Positions 1 through 5,029 of a DNA stretch of 5,873 nt are shown here, in pieces. This stretch comes from Acidobacteriota bacterium (lineage in GTDB: Bacteria; Acidobacteriota; Terriglobia; UBA7540). A program made the translations under genes and the position numbers. The stretch's first letter is position 1, and every line of letters begins with the position of its first letter. Location of the stretch: contig JAJYJL010000595.1 of the NCBI GenBank assembly GCA_021789565.1, positions 1 to 5,873 on the forward strand, given 5' to 3'. The notes below the pieces were generated by a model. It searched no databases. It was not told the origin of the DNA and saw only the letters and a program-made list of their open reading frames with translations.

Positions 1-352
1 CTGTTTCCAGACCGTCCCTGGAGGCGCGCGCCGCGGCTTCCTGTTCCGGGCTGTGGAAGAAGATCACCGAGCGGTACTGGGTTCCGAAGTCGGGCCCCTG
101 CTGGTTCATCGTGGTGGGATCATGGCCTTGCCAGAAGACCTTCAGAAGTTCGTTGTATGAAACCACGGCAGGGTCGTATTCCACCTGCACAACCTCCGCA
201 TGCCCGGTCCTGTCTGTGCAGACGTCCTGGTAAGTTGGATTTTTCAGCGTTCCCCCCATATATCCAACCGCTGTTGAGGTTACGCCTTTAATCTGGCGGA
301 AAGTGGCCTCCACGCCCCAGAAGCATCCTGCGCCGAACGTTGCCTTTTCCAT
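1..352 (-). CDS. msrA: Peptide-methionine (S)-S-oxide reductase MsrA, 3' end beyond window
   Basis: MsrA reduces the S-epimer of methionine sulfoxide, free or in proteins, and so repairs oxidative damage in the cytoplasm. Reading the minus strand from ATG at 352 gives [20 protein letters not shown], with the family hallmark GCFWG and catalytic Cys10. GYMGG (30-34), NPTYQDVCT (38-46), TGHAEVV (49-55) with the conserved Glu53, and [13 protein letters not shown] are all typical. About 117 residues are present; MsrA proteins usually have about 170-210, so the last third, including any resolving cysteines, lies left of base 1. The ATG has an AGAGGG Shine-Dalgarno (356-361) 4 bases upstream, and homologues usually begin just before GCFWG. 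An in-frame GTG at 382-380 is possible but has no well-spaced ribosome site. The gene is divergent from rpmE. Identity is near certain; regulation is not visible beyond weak promoter-like AT-rich DNA near 410-425. Confidence 0.96.
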   Translation of the reverse strand, partial: MEKATFGAGCFWGVEATFRQIKGVTSTAVGYMGGTLKNPTYQDVCTDRTGHAEVVQVEYDPAVVSYNELLKVFWQGHDPTTMNQQGPDFGTQYRSVIFFHSPEQEAAARASRDGLET

Positions 353-428
353 AAATCCCTCTTCAATTGAGGATTGCCCCACTTCACGGCTGCAAATCTC
401 CTTCCTCCAAGTATTTATTTTTCAGCGT

Positions 429-550
429 GGAAAAGCAAGCCGGGTTCTGTACTTCGATCCACATCGTACCCCTTGCAAAACAGCCTGTCACAGCTCCCTA
501 CGCGTGGGCAATTCCTTCAAAGCATGGCGATTGAACAGATGCAGCTTTCC
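429..550 (-). ncRNA. Possible structured RNA or long leader between msrA and rpmE
   Basis: No protein gene is supported in 353-640. The stretch 429-550 can fold into a rod. 429-436 (GGAAAAGC) pairs with 544-550 (GCTTTCC), with one bulge. 446-450 (TCTGT) pairs with 535-539 (ACAGA). 454-459 (TCGATC) pairs with 529-534 (GATTGA) through one wobble. A small hairpin (AGCTG, loop TGA, CAGGCT) is seen inside on the minus strand. An alternative pairing of 441-446 (CGGGTT) with 553-558 (AACCCG) competes with this. The minus strand of 437-450 reads ACAGAACCCGGCTT, identical to a conserved 3' element of bacterial RNase P RNA, but the rest of RNase P is absent. Minus-strand transcription could begin at a TATAAC box (606-601) with no good -35. 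It could be a small RNA, an msrA leader, or an rnpB 3' fragment. The strand is a guess and the call is weak. Confidence 0.25.
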
Positions 551-579
551 GAAACCCGTCAGTTCGCGGAGATTCGCAA

Positions 580-608
580 TTGAAAGTTTTGGCCGGTAAA
601 GTTATAAT
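580..608 (+). promoter_or_regulatory. Sigma-70 type promoter of rpmE
   Basis: TTGAAA at 580-585 and TATAAT at 603-608 are separated by exactly 17 bases, close to the housekeeping sigma-factor consensus. Transcription would start near 614-616, giving an rpmE leader of about 26 bases that contains the ribosome site AAGGAG (631-636). A strong promoter fits a ribosomal protein gene. The -10 lies in a locally palindromic TTATAA, so the same spot also offers TATAAC on the minus strand, but no matching -35 is seen there. Confidence 0.85.
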
Positions 609-640
609 CAATACTTTTGAAGCAGCCTGCAAGGAGTTCC

Positions 641-889
641 ATGAAAACCGAAATACATCCGGATTATCACGAGGTTCAGGTTGTCTGCGCCTGTGGAAGT
701 TCGTTCCAGACGCGCTCGACCTACAAGGATACCGTGCTGCACGTGGAAATCTGTTCGAGTTGCCATCCCTTCTTCACCGGCAAGCAGAAGCTGGTTGACA
801 GTGCCGGAAGGGTGGAGCGGTTCCAGAAGAAGTACGCGAATTTTCGCAAGAACAAGGCAGAGTCCGCTCCGGCCAAGAATGAGAAGTAG
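641..889 (+). CDS. rpmE: 50S ribosomal protein L31 (zinc-binding form)
   Basis: L31 is a small protein of the large ribosomal subunit that contributes to a bridge to the 30S head. The 82-residue product starts [19 protein letters not shown] and has Cys16, Cys18, Cys38 and Cys41, the C-x-C plus C-x-x-C set that binds zinc. This marks the 'C+' form rather than the zinc-free paralogue induced by zinc starvation. HPFFTGKQK (42-50) after the second Cys pair is the family signature. The Lys- and Ala-rich tail after residue 66 looks like a flexible RNA-contacting extension. The start is set by AAGGAG at 631-636, 4 bases before the ATG; an in-frame ATG at 617 has no such site and lies almost on the predicted transcription start. 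The gene is monocistronic by appearance, with its own promoter upstream and an intrinsic terminator 5 bases after the stop codon. Confidence 0.97.
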   Translation: MKTEIHPDYHEVQVVCACGSSFQTRSTYKDTVLHVEICSSCHPFFTGKQKLVDSAGRVERFQKKYANFRKNKAESAPAKNEK

Positions 890-894
890 CACCG

Positions 895-914
895 GGGCCG
901 TTCACGGCCCTTTT
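895..914 (+). terminator. Intrinsic terminator after rpmE
   Basis: GGGCCG (895-900), loop TTCA (901-904) and CGGCCC (905-910) form a perfect 6-bp GC-rich stem followed directly by TTTT and then CCTCC. It lies 5 bases after the rpmE stop codon. This suggests that thyX, starting 57 bases downstream, is transcribed from its own start or by read-through. Confidence 0.85.
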
Positions 915-970
915 CCTCCTGGGTAATCAAGCAGATCCCAAAACGAGAATAGGCAGGGCAGAGAACGCTG

Positions 971-1771
971 TTGGCCACCAACCCATCGCTCGATCCGTAC
1001 ATCACGCGACCCAAAGTCTATATCCTGGGTCGGCAAGCCGTCGTGTCGGAAGAACTGGACCGCTTTCTTGCTGACGAAGGCATGCACTTCACGACGGACA
1101 CGGAAGCCGCGGCTGAGGTCCTGGCGGAGATTGCCGGACGCACCTGCTACATGTCCTTTGGAAAAGGGCGCAAGACCAACGAGGAATACCTGGACAACAT
1201 TCTGACCTCCAAGCATGGCAGCGTGCTCGAGCACGCCGTGTGGAACCTGCTGTTTACCGGCATCAGCCGTTCGCTCACGCATGAGCTGGTGCGCCACCGG
1301 GCGGGCTTTGGCTATTCCCAGCTTTCGCAGCGTTATGTGGATGAGGGTGACGCGCGCTACGTGGTACCGCCGCTTTATCAGGAAAATGAAGCGCTACGCG
1401 CCAAGTGGCAGGAGACCATTGACCTGGTCCGCAAGGCCTACGTTGAACTGGCGGAGGCTACCAGCCAGTACGTTAAGGAAAAGCAGCCGGAGATGGCGCC
1501 GCGTGACCGCCGCAAGTGGGCGCGGCAGGCAGCCCGGTCCATTCTGCCCAACGCCACTGAAACCAAAATCTTTGTAACCGGCAACGGCCGAGCCTGGCGG
1601 CATTTCCTGGAACAGCGCGGCAGTATCCACGCCGATACCGAAATTCGCATGCTGGCCGTGGAGGTCTGCCGGGCCCTCAAGAAAGAAAGTCCCAACATCT
1701 TCCACGACATTGAAGTCTATGATGAAGCCGACGGCATGCCCGCCGTCCGCGTCACGCATTCCAAGGTCTAA
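971..1771 (+). CDS. thyX: Flavin-dependent thymidylate synthase ThyX
   Basis: ThyX makes dTMP from dUMP using methylene-tetrahydrofolate, FAD and NAD(P)H, replacing ThyA in many bacteria; it works as a cytoplasmic homotetramer. The 266-residue product shows HGSVLEH (82-88, FAD site region), the signature RHR (108-110) followed by Ser119-Gln-Arg-Tyr122, ARSILP (188-193), and a C-terminal block from NGRAWRHF (205-212) to HADTEIR (220-226) matching the dUMP/FAD-binding end of the family. The classic motif is RHR-X7-S; here eight residues separate RHR from Ser119, a one-residue insertion (see findings). The start is a TTG with only a weak upstream AGGCAGGG. Alternatives are GTG at 1043 and ATG at 1082, but the earlier KVYILGRQ segment looks like a conserved N-terminal strand, so TTG is preferred. 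No clear promoter is seen in 915-970. The gene converges on the methyltransferase gene with 7 bp between stop codons and no separate terminator. Confidence 0.95.
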   Translation: MATNPSLDPYITRPKVYILGRQAVVSEELDRFLADEGMHFTTDTEAAAEVLAEIAGRTCYMSFGKGRKTNEEYLDNILTSKHGSVLEHAVWNLLFTGISRSLTHELVRHRAGFGYSQLSQRYVDEGDARYVVPPLYQENEALRAKWQETIDLVRKAYVELAEATSQYVKEKQPEMAPRDRRKWARQAARSILPNATETKIFVTGNGRAWRHFLEQRGSIHADTEIRMLAVEVCRALKKESPNIFHDIEVYDEADGMPAVRVTHSKV

Positions 1772-1778
1772 TTTTCAG

Positions 1779-2834
1779 CTACTTCACTCCCACCACCATG
1801 GAATCCGGCCCGACCAGGTGTTCCACGCGGGTTTCGCTGAAGCCCACTTTCTTCATCCAGCCGCAGCAATCGGCTCCTGTGTAATCAAATCCTCCGGAAG
1901 TTTCAATCAGCATGTTGAGACTCATCAGCAGGCCAAAAGCGTTGTGGCGGCGGTCGTCATCAATCAGCGCCTCGTAGACAACCAGCGAGCCGCCCTTGGG
2001 CAGGGCCTTTGCGGCCTTCGAGAGCAGCATCATCTTCTCGTCCAGGTTCCAGTCGTGTAGGACGTGGCCCATCACCAGCACGTCGGTTTCCGGCAGAGGG
2101 TCTTCAAAGAAGTTACCGGACTGGAAACTGAGACGCGATTGCAGGCCGAAAGAATGCACATATTCGTCGAAAATCGGCTGCACGATGGGCAGGTCGAAAC
2201 CCTTTCCAGTAACGTGCTCATGCGCCAGCGCCACCTGTGTGGGCAGCCCGCCCTGCGCCGTGCCGACGTCCACAAAAGTCTTGTACCGTTTCCATGGAAA
2301 CTTTCGTGCGATTGCGATGGCTGCCGGAATGCTGATACCGGTCATCGCACCGAGAAATGTCCGCAGGCGCTGCGGGTCAGAGTAAAGAAAGTTAAAGGAG
2401 TTTTCTTCGCCGGTCCCTTTTCCCTCATTCTGAGGTAGACCGGTCCTCAATCCTTCCGTCAGCCCGCCCCAATGACCATAAAGCCGGGTGTTGGCCATTT
2501 CCAGCATTCCGCCGATATAGCTGGGCTTGTTCCGGTCGAGAAAAATGTTGGACTCGTGCGTGTTGGAATACCGCCCCTGCTGCCGGTTCAGCATGCCCAT
2601 CGCCACCAGTGCGTCGAAAAAGTCCCGGGCGCTGCGAGAGTGCAATCCCGCCGCCTGGGCCAGTTCGTCGCAGGTAAGCGGTTTCTGGGCAAGGTACGTA
2701 AACACGCCCAGTTCAACCGCGCTCAAAAGCGTTTTCGATCCCCAGAAACCAAGACCGATTTGCATGATCTTATCCGGCGTCACAGCCGCATGCGTTCCCT
2801 CAGCCGGAACGTTTTGTCCCAAAGACATGCTCAT
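1779..2834 (-). CDS. SAM-dependent O-methyltransferase, COMT/acetylserotonin type
   Basis: The protein transfers a methyl group from S-adenosylmethionine to a hydroxyl of an unknown small molecule; plant and bacterial relatives act on phenolics, indoles and polyketides. It has 351 residues, usual for the family. Residues about 20-110 form an N-terminal winged-helix dimerisation domain, with [19 protein letters not shown] typical of its helix-turn-helix. The catalytic domain has motif [10 protein letters not shown] (188-196), the acidic ribose-binding site GFDLP (212-216), and HVLHDW (257-262), whose His260 is the expected catalytic base; [12 protein letters not shown] (278-289) follows. Motif I is GTAQG rather than the common GGGxG. 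The ATG at 2834 is chosen because a promoter lies just upstream and the next upstream in-frame ATG (2888) falls inside its -10 box; an open frame extends to 3026 but overlaps fic. A second ATG at 2828 is also possible. Ribosome site weak (GGGGGC). The substrate cannot be told; no biosynthetic partners are visible. Confidence 0.88.
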   Translation of the reverse strand: MSMSLGQNVPAEGTHAAVTPDKIMQIGLGFWGSKTLLSAVELGVFTYLAQKPLTCDELAQAAGLHSRSARDFFDALVAMGMLNRQQGRYSNTHESNIFLDRNKPSYIGGMLEMANTRLYGHWGGLTEGLRTGLPQNEGKGTGEENSFNFLYSDPQRLRTFLGAMTGISIPAAIAIARKFPWKRYKTFVDVGTAQGGLPTQVALAHEHVTGKGFDLPIVQPIFDEYVHSFGLQSRLSFQSGNFFEDPLPETDVLVMGHVLHDWNLDEKMMLLSKAAKALPKGGSLVVYEALIDDDRRHNAFGLLMSLNMLIETSGGFDYTGADCCGWMKKVGFSETRVEHLVGPDSMVVGVK

Positions 2835-2883
2835 GGTTTGCCCCCAACAAAGAATGTCCTGCCCCAGACAGGAATATGGAAGA

Positions 2884-2912
2884 ATCATACTTGAGACGAG
2901 CCGATTAGTCCA
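2884..2912 (-). promoter_or_regulatory. Promoter of the O-methyltransferase gene
   Basis: On the minus strand TGGACT (2912-2907) and TATGAT (2889-2884) are 17 bases apart, matching 4 of 6 and 5 of 6 consensus bases. Start would be near 2877, giving a leader of about 43 bases with a small hairpin (TCCTG 2857-2861 with CAGGA 2869-2873). It lies in the 112-base gap between the fic stop and the methyltransferase start, so the gene need not depend on fic transcription. Confidence 0.55.
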
Positions 2913-2946
2913 CAGGCTTTGCCAGATGGTTCTATATTGGGTGTCA

Positions 2947-4125
2947 TCAAGCGATATGGTTGTCGGCCCGCACGGGCAGGAAAGAGAGTATCGTCTCTCT
3001 CCTGGCTTCCCATCGTCCGTCCTCATTACGCTTGATGAGGTTCATTTTCTCCAACGCTCTTACGTCTCGCAGAAGAGTTCGGTAGGTCCTATCCTTGTAG
3101 TCAAGTGCAACCCGGGCGGACAAGGCAGTCAATCTGTTGAATGGAACCGGCTCCTCAGAGGTGGACAAGTCCAAGGCCAGCCGTTTACGCCGATCGTGCG
3201 GAAAGCCTTTAAGCCCTAGAAACAACTTATGAACATGGTTAATCCAGGCGATTTCTAACTGCTGATCTCTCACCGTCGAAATCTGTTCTCTTAGTTCGTC
3301 GCGGAACCCCTGAATGGCATACGAGAGGAATGCGATGAGGTCAGTCCTGGCTATATCCAGGTGCCGGTAATACTCGCTACGGGTCCGGTTGTAGTGATTG
3401 CTGAGGAGCTGTGCTGCCGGTGAAGGGACCTCCGATGAAAGGAGAATTTGCACCTCCAGCAGGCGTGCCGTACGGCCATTTCCGTCGCCGAACGGGTGGA
3501 TCCAGGCTATGTATATATGGGCCAGGACGGCTTTCAGGATGGAGAACATGATTTCAGTCCCGGGCTTGCCAACGAAATCAGGACCGTTGAGCCACTCGGT
3601 CAACCTTTCCAGCAAGAATTCACAATCTCTGGCGGGAGCGCCGCGATACCTGCCTGCACCAACGCTGTGTCTTCGAATTTCGCCGGGAGCTGCTTCGGAA
3701 TCGGCGAGGGCCAATCCCTTCAAGGCGATCTTGTTAAGCCTCTTTATTCTTTCGACATCAATTGGGGGCTGAGTTCCGGCCTCGATTTCCCCCAGTACGA
3801 GGTTGCATCCTTCGATGATGTTGTCGATTTCCTTCTTCAGATATTCCTGGGATGGAGCCAACTTAAGGGTTCCCTCAATATGTTCAAGGACTTGTTTCTC
3901 AGAAAGCGTATTCCCCTCGATGGCGGTGGTCGCAGCCACCCCTTTGGCCAGGTAGACTTGATGCATATATCTGTTAATCTCCGGGGAAAGCGGGACCCCT
4001 GCAAGGTGCTCGCATTTTGAGTGGCATTCGCCCAGCATTATCCAGAAATCCGGGGGCGCTTTCCTGAGGTCAACCTGGAAAGTGATCCACGGATGTGACT
4101 TCCTGTATGTCCTTTTATGTGTCAC
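2947..4125 (-). CDS. Fic-domain protein (probable AMP transferase), self-inhibited class II
   Basis: Fic proteins usually move AMP from ATP onto Tyr, Ser or Thr hydroxyls of target proteins; some act as toxins, others as regulators. The 392-residue product has an N-terminal Fic_N-like region (about 10-115), the core motif HPFGDGNGR at 210-218 with catalytic His210, Asp214, Asn216 and Arg218 all present, and a C-terminal part (about 295-380) in which [18 protein letters not shown] to LEKMNLIKR looks like a winged helix. TTAIEGN (66-72) matches the inhibitory (S/T)xxxE(G/N) helix, with Glu70 expected to block ATP binding. The inhibitor is therefore built in (class II), and no separate antitoxin gene is seen on either side. 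The start is GTG with GAGGAAA about 8 bases upstream; no nearby ATG does as well. Target unknown. The promoter is overlaid with TGACAT boxes, so the gene is probably tightly or autogenously controlled. Confidence 0.93.
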   Translation of the reverse strand: MTHKRTYRKSHPWITFQVDLRKAPPDFWIMLGECHSKCEHLAGVPLSPEINRYMHQVYLAKGVAATTAIEGNTLSEKQVLEHIEGTLKLAPSQEYLKKEIDNIIEGCNLVLGEIEAGTQPPIDVERIKRLNKIALKGLALADSEAAPGEIRRHSVGAGRYRGAPARDCEFLLERLTEWLNGPDFVGKPGTEIMFSILKAVLAHIYIAWIHPFGDGNGRTARLLEVQILLSSEVPSPAAQLLSNHYNRTRSEYYRHLDIARTDLIAFLSYAIQGFRDELREQISTVRDQQLEIAWINHVHKLFLGLKGFPHDRRKRLALDLSTSEEPVPFNRLTALSARVALDYKDRTYRTLLRDVRALEKMNLIKRNEDGRWEARRETILSFLPVRADNHIA

Positions 4126-4146
4126 TTATAATTTCCTCATTCTAAT

Positions 4147-4191
4147 TGACATGTTAAATTTATGTCATGCCATATGTCAATGCAAATGTCA
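4147..4191 (-). promoter_or_regulatory. fic promoter overlaid by a TGACAT operator array
   Basis: On the minus strand TGACAT occurs at 4191-4186, 4179-4174 and 4167-4162, exactly 12 bp apart. A copy in the opposite sense at 4147-4152 makes TGACAT-N9-ATGTCA with the last of these. A partial copy, TGACA (4124-4120), overlaps the fic start codon. The best promoter is TTGACA (4180-4175), 18 bases, then TAACAT (4156-4151), with start near 4144 and the ribosome site GAGG inside a leader of about 19 bases. The -35 is part of the middle box, another box fills the spacer, and the inverted box overlaps the -10. This layout suggests cooperative repression. The binding protein is unknown; the winged-helix end of Fic itself is one candidate. 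Confidence 0.55.
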
Positions 4192-4237
4192 CTCAGTGTG
4201 ATCGCTTTGGTTTACCGCAACACCTGTAGGCAGGCAA

Positions 4238-4259
4238 CAACCGTCAAATCAGACGGTTG
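4238..4259 (-). terminator. Hairpin at the photolyase stop codon, possible terminator
   Basis: CAACCGTC (4238-4245) and GACGGTTG (4252-4259) make a perfect 8-bp stem with a 6-base loop that spans the stop codon (4246-4244). On the minus strand only TTG follows before GCC, so there is no true U tract. It may be a weak terminator for the photolyase remnant or simply a stable 3' hairpin. Confidence 0.35.
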
Positions 4260-4654
4260 ACCCAGGCGATGTAGGCCTTACTGTTGAATTTGCGGGAGGT
4301 GCTGGCGAAGGACATATAGCGAACCTTTCCGTAGACCGGTCGTTCGGGGCCCCAGGCGCGGTCATGCTTGCCGGTAATGGCCCAGGCGATGCCCGCGTAG
4401 CCGTTCGGGTCGCGCCCGTCGAGTTCATAGCGGTCGTTCAGGCGGACGGCAATGGCGAAGGCCTCTTTGGCGGTGCGTGTCCACTCCAGAATCTTCTTGG
4501 CCCAGTACATTCGCAGATAGCCGTGCATCCAGCCGGTGGCTGCCATTTCCGCTGCGCGCGCTGCATCCAGTAAACCACCGCGCGGCCTTCAGCATTTGCC
4601 GGGCCGCCGCACCGTCACCCGCGCATCCCGCGCCAGTTTTTCAAAAGGGTTCAT
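4244..4654 (-). pseudogene. Class II CPD photolyase remnant, internal deletion and frameshifts
   Basis: Photolyases use FAD and blue light to split cyclobutane pyrimidine dimers. Only the two ends of a class II enzyme remain. ATG at 4654 opens MNPFEKLARDARVTVRRP, the expected N-terminus. In the next frame follows [17 protein letters not shown] (4599-4549), the conserved start of the N-terminal domain. One further frame change then gives [35 protein letters not shown] and KVRYMSF, the FAD-domain end through to a natural stop. The original frame hits TGA at 4591-4589. The shifts are +1 near 4600-4604 (probably an extra C in CCC) and -1 at about 4549. The join lies where both halves encode Ala-Gln-Arg, suggesting deletion between short repeats. 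Class II enzymes have about 450-480 residues, so roughly 1 kb is missing, including most FAD contacts. An ATG at 4546 could still yield a 100-residue C-terminal fragment, unlikely to be active. Confidence 0.88.
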
Positions 4655-4724
4655 GCCCGTAGGTTTACGCCCCGGCTTGCTACTTTACCATTGCTTTTTG
4701 AGGCAGGGAGGAGAGATGCAGGGC

Positions 4725-4756
4725 GTAGCCACGGTCAGTGAATTTCCGACCGTGGG
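4725..4756 (+). repeat. REP-like hairpin, copy 1
   Basis: The unit begins GTAGCCACGGTCAGTG and ends GACCGTGGG. CCACGGTC (4729-4736) pairs perfectly with GACCGTGG (4748-4755) around an 11-base loop. Its first 16 bases are matched at 15 of 16 positions by the reverse complement of 4790-4805 in copy 2. Intergenic position and hairpin form fit a REP-type dispersed repeat. Confidence 0.75.
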
Positions 4757-4773
4757 CCTTTGAATTTGACGAA

Positions 4774-4805
4774 CCCACAGTCACGAGAGCACTGACTGTG
4801 GCTAC
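4774..4805 (-). repeat. REP-like hairpin, copy 2 (inverted)
   Basis: Read on the minus strand this begins GTAGCCACAGTCAGTG, is also 32 bases long with an 11-base loop, and its stem is CCACAGTC with GACTGTGG (4775-4782 with 4794-4801). Relative to copy 1 both arms changed (G to A and C to T), so the stem stays fully paired. Copies 1 and 2 face each other, 17 bases apart. Confidence 0.75.
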
Positions 4806-4913
4806 CAGCTCGAAGCCCGCTGATGCTTTGGATAAAGCAATGCCGTCAGACAGCCGATTAGAATTGGTACTGAGCTGCACCCCAAGGCCGTCAGCCACGA
4901 CGCATCCGATAGG

Positions 4914-4949
4914 CCCACGGCTAAAAAGACTCTGACCGTGGTTGCCTAC
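4914..4949 (-). repeat. REP-like hairpin, copy 3 (diverged)
   Basis: On the minus strand it begins GTAGGCAACCACGGTCAGAG and ends CCGTGGG. The stem is CCACGG (4915-4920) with CCGTGG (4936-4941), 6 bp, with a 15-base loop. It has the same orientation as copy 2 and is 36 bases long, with extra bases after GTAG. It is clearly related to the others but less well conserved, and ends 28 bases before the methylase promoter. Confidence 0.6.
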
Positions 4950-4976
4950 TACGTTTGCCGATTATGATGGCCTTCA

Positions 4977-5005
4977 TTTACAGCGCATCAGTGCGATACT
5001 ACAAT
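4977..5005 (+). promoter_or_regulatory. Promoter of the DNA methyltransferase gene
   Basis: TTTACA (4977-4982), a 17-base spacer and TACAAT (5000-5005) match the sigma-70 consensus at 5 of 6 bases in each box. Start near 5012 gives a very short leader containing the ribosome site AGGAAGGA (5016-5023). The spacer carries a small palindrome, CGCA-TCAG-TGCG (4984-4995), which could be an operator; R-M methylase genes are often controlled this way, but no controller gene is seen here. Confidence 0.7.
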
Positions 5006-5029
5006 TGGACAGAATAGGAAGGACCTGCT

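Larger units (their letters stand above)
4655..4976. other. Gene-poor repeat region between photolyase remnant and methylase
   Basis: I see no supported protein gene in this stretch of about 320 bases; short open frames lack ribosome sites and recognisable motifs. It holds three related hairpin repeats (listed separately) and a small perfect hairpin, TGCTTT-GGAT-AAAGCA, at 4824-4839. GCCGTCAG occurs twice (4842-4849 and 4888-4895). The bases just right of the photolyase ATG contain no convincing ribosome site or promoter, in keeping with a decayed gene. Confidence 0.6.

Noticed and set aside
380..387. Small leader peptide or upstream GTG start before msrA
   Set aside because: A strong purine-rich stretch (minus strand, 409-398) precedes GTG triplets at 387-385 and 382-380. 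However, the spacing is long, one GTG is out of frame, and the ATG at 352 has its own ribosome site and matches the family start.
429..550. Complete RNase P RNA (rnpB) or 6S RNA gene
   Set aside because: Only the ACAGAACCCGGCTT element and a short GGAAAG match RNase P. The GAGGAAAGTCCGGGC region and the middle domains are absent, and the space between the two matches is about 95 bases, far too short. No recognisable 6S features were found.
902..1297. Minus-strand open frame opposite rpmE and thyX
   Set aside because: It lies across the well-supported terminator and thyX. The product shows no recognisable motif and looks like an antisense shadow of GC-rich coding DNA.
2835..3026. N-terminal extension of the O-methyltransferase to an open-frame start at 3026
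   Set aside because: It would overlap the fic 3' end by 80 bases and add about 64 residues unlike the family, and the likely promoter lies inside it. The start at 2834 gives the normal family length.
3398..4020. Plus-strand open frames within fic
   Set aside because: They lie opposite the intact Fic coding sequence, have no ribosome sites or known motifs, and their products have the composition of reverse-complement translation.
4147..4191. CRISPR-like or replication iteron array
   Set aside because: The units are only 6 conserved bases in a 12-bp period with three direct copies, far too short for CRISPR. No replication initiator gene is nearby, and the overlap with a promoter points to an operator.
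4725..4805. Insertion sequence or MITE ends
   Set aside because: The near-perfect 16-base inverted repeat could be read as terminal repeats of an 81-base element. Each arm is itself part of a complete hairpin, a third copy lies outside, and I saw no clear target-site duplication, so paired REP units explain it better.
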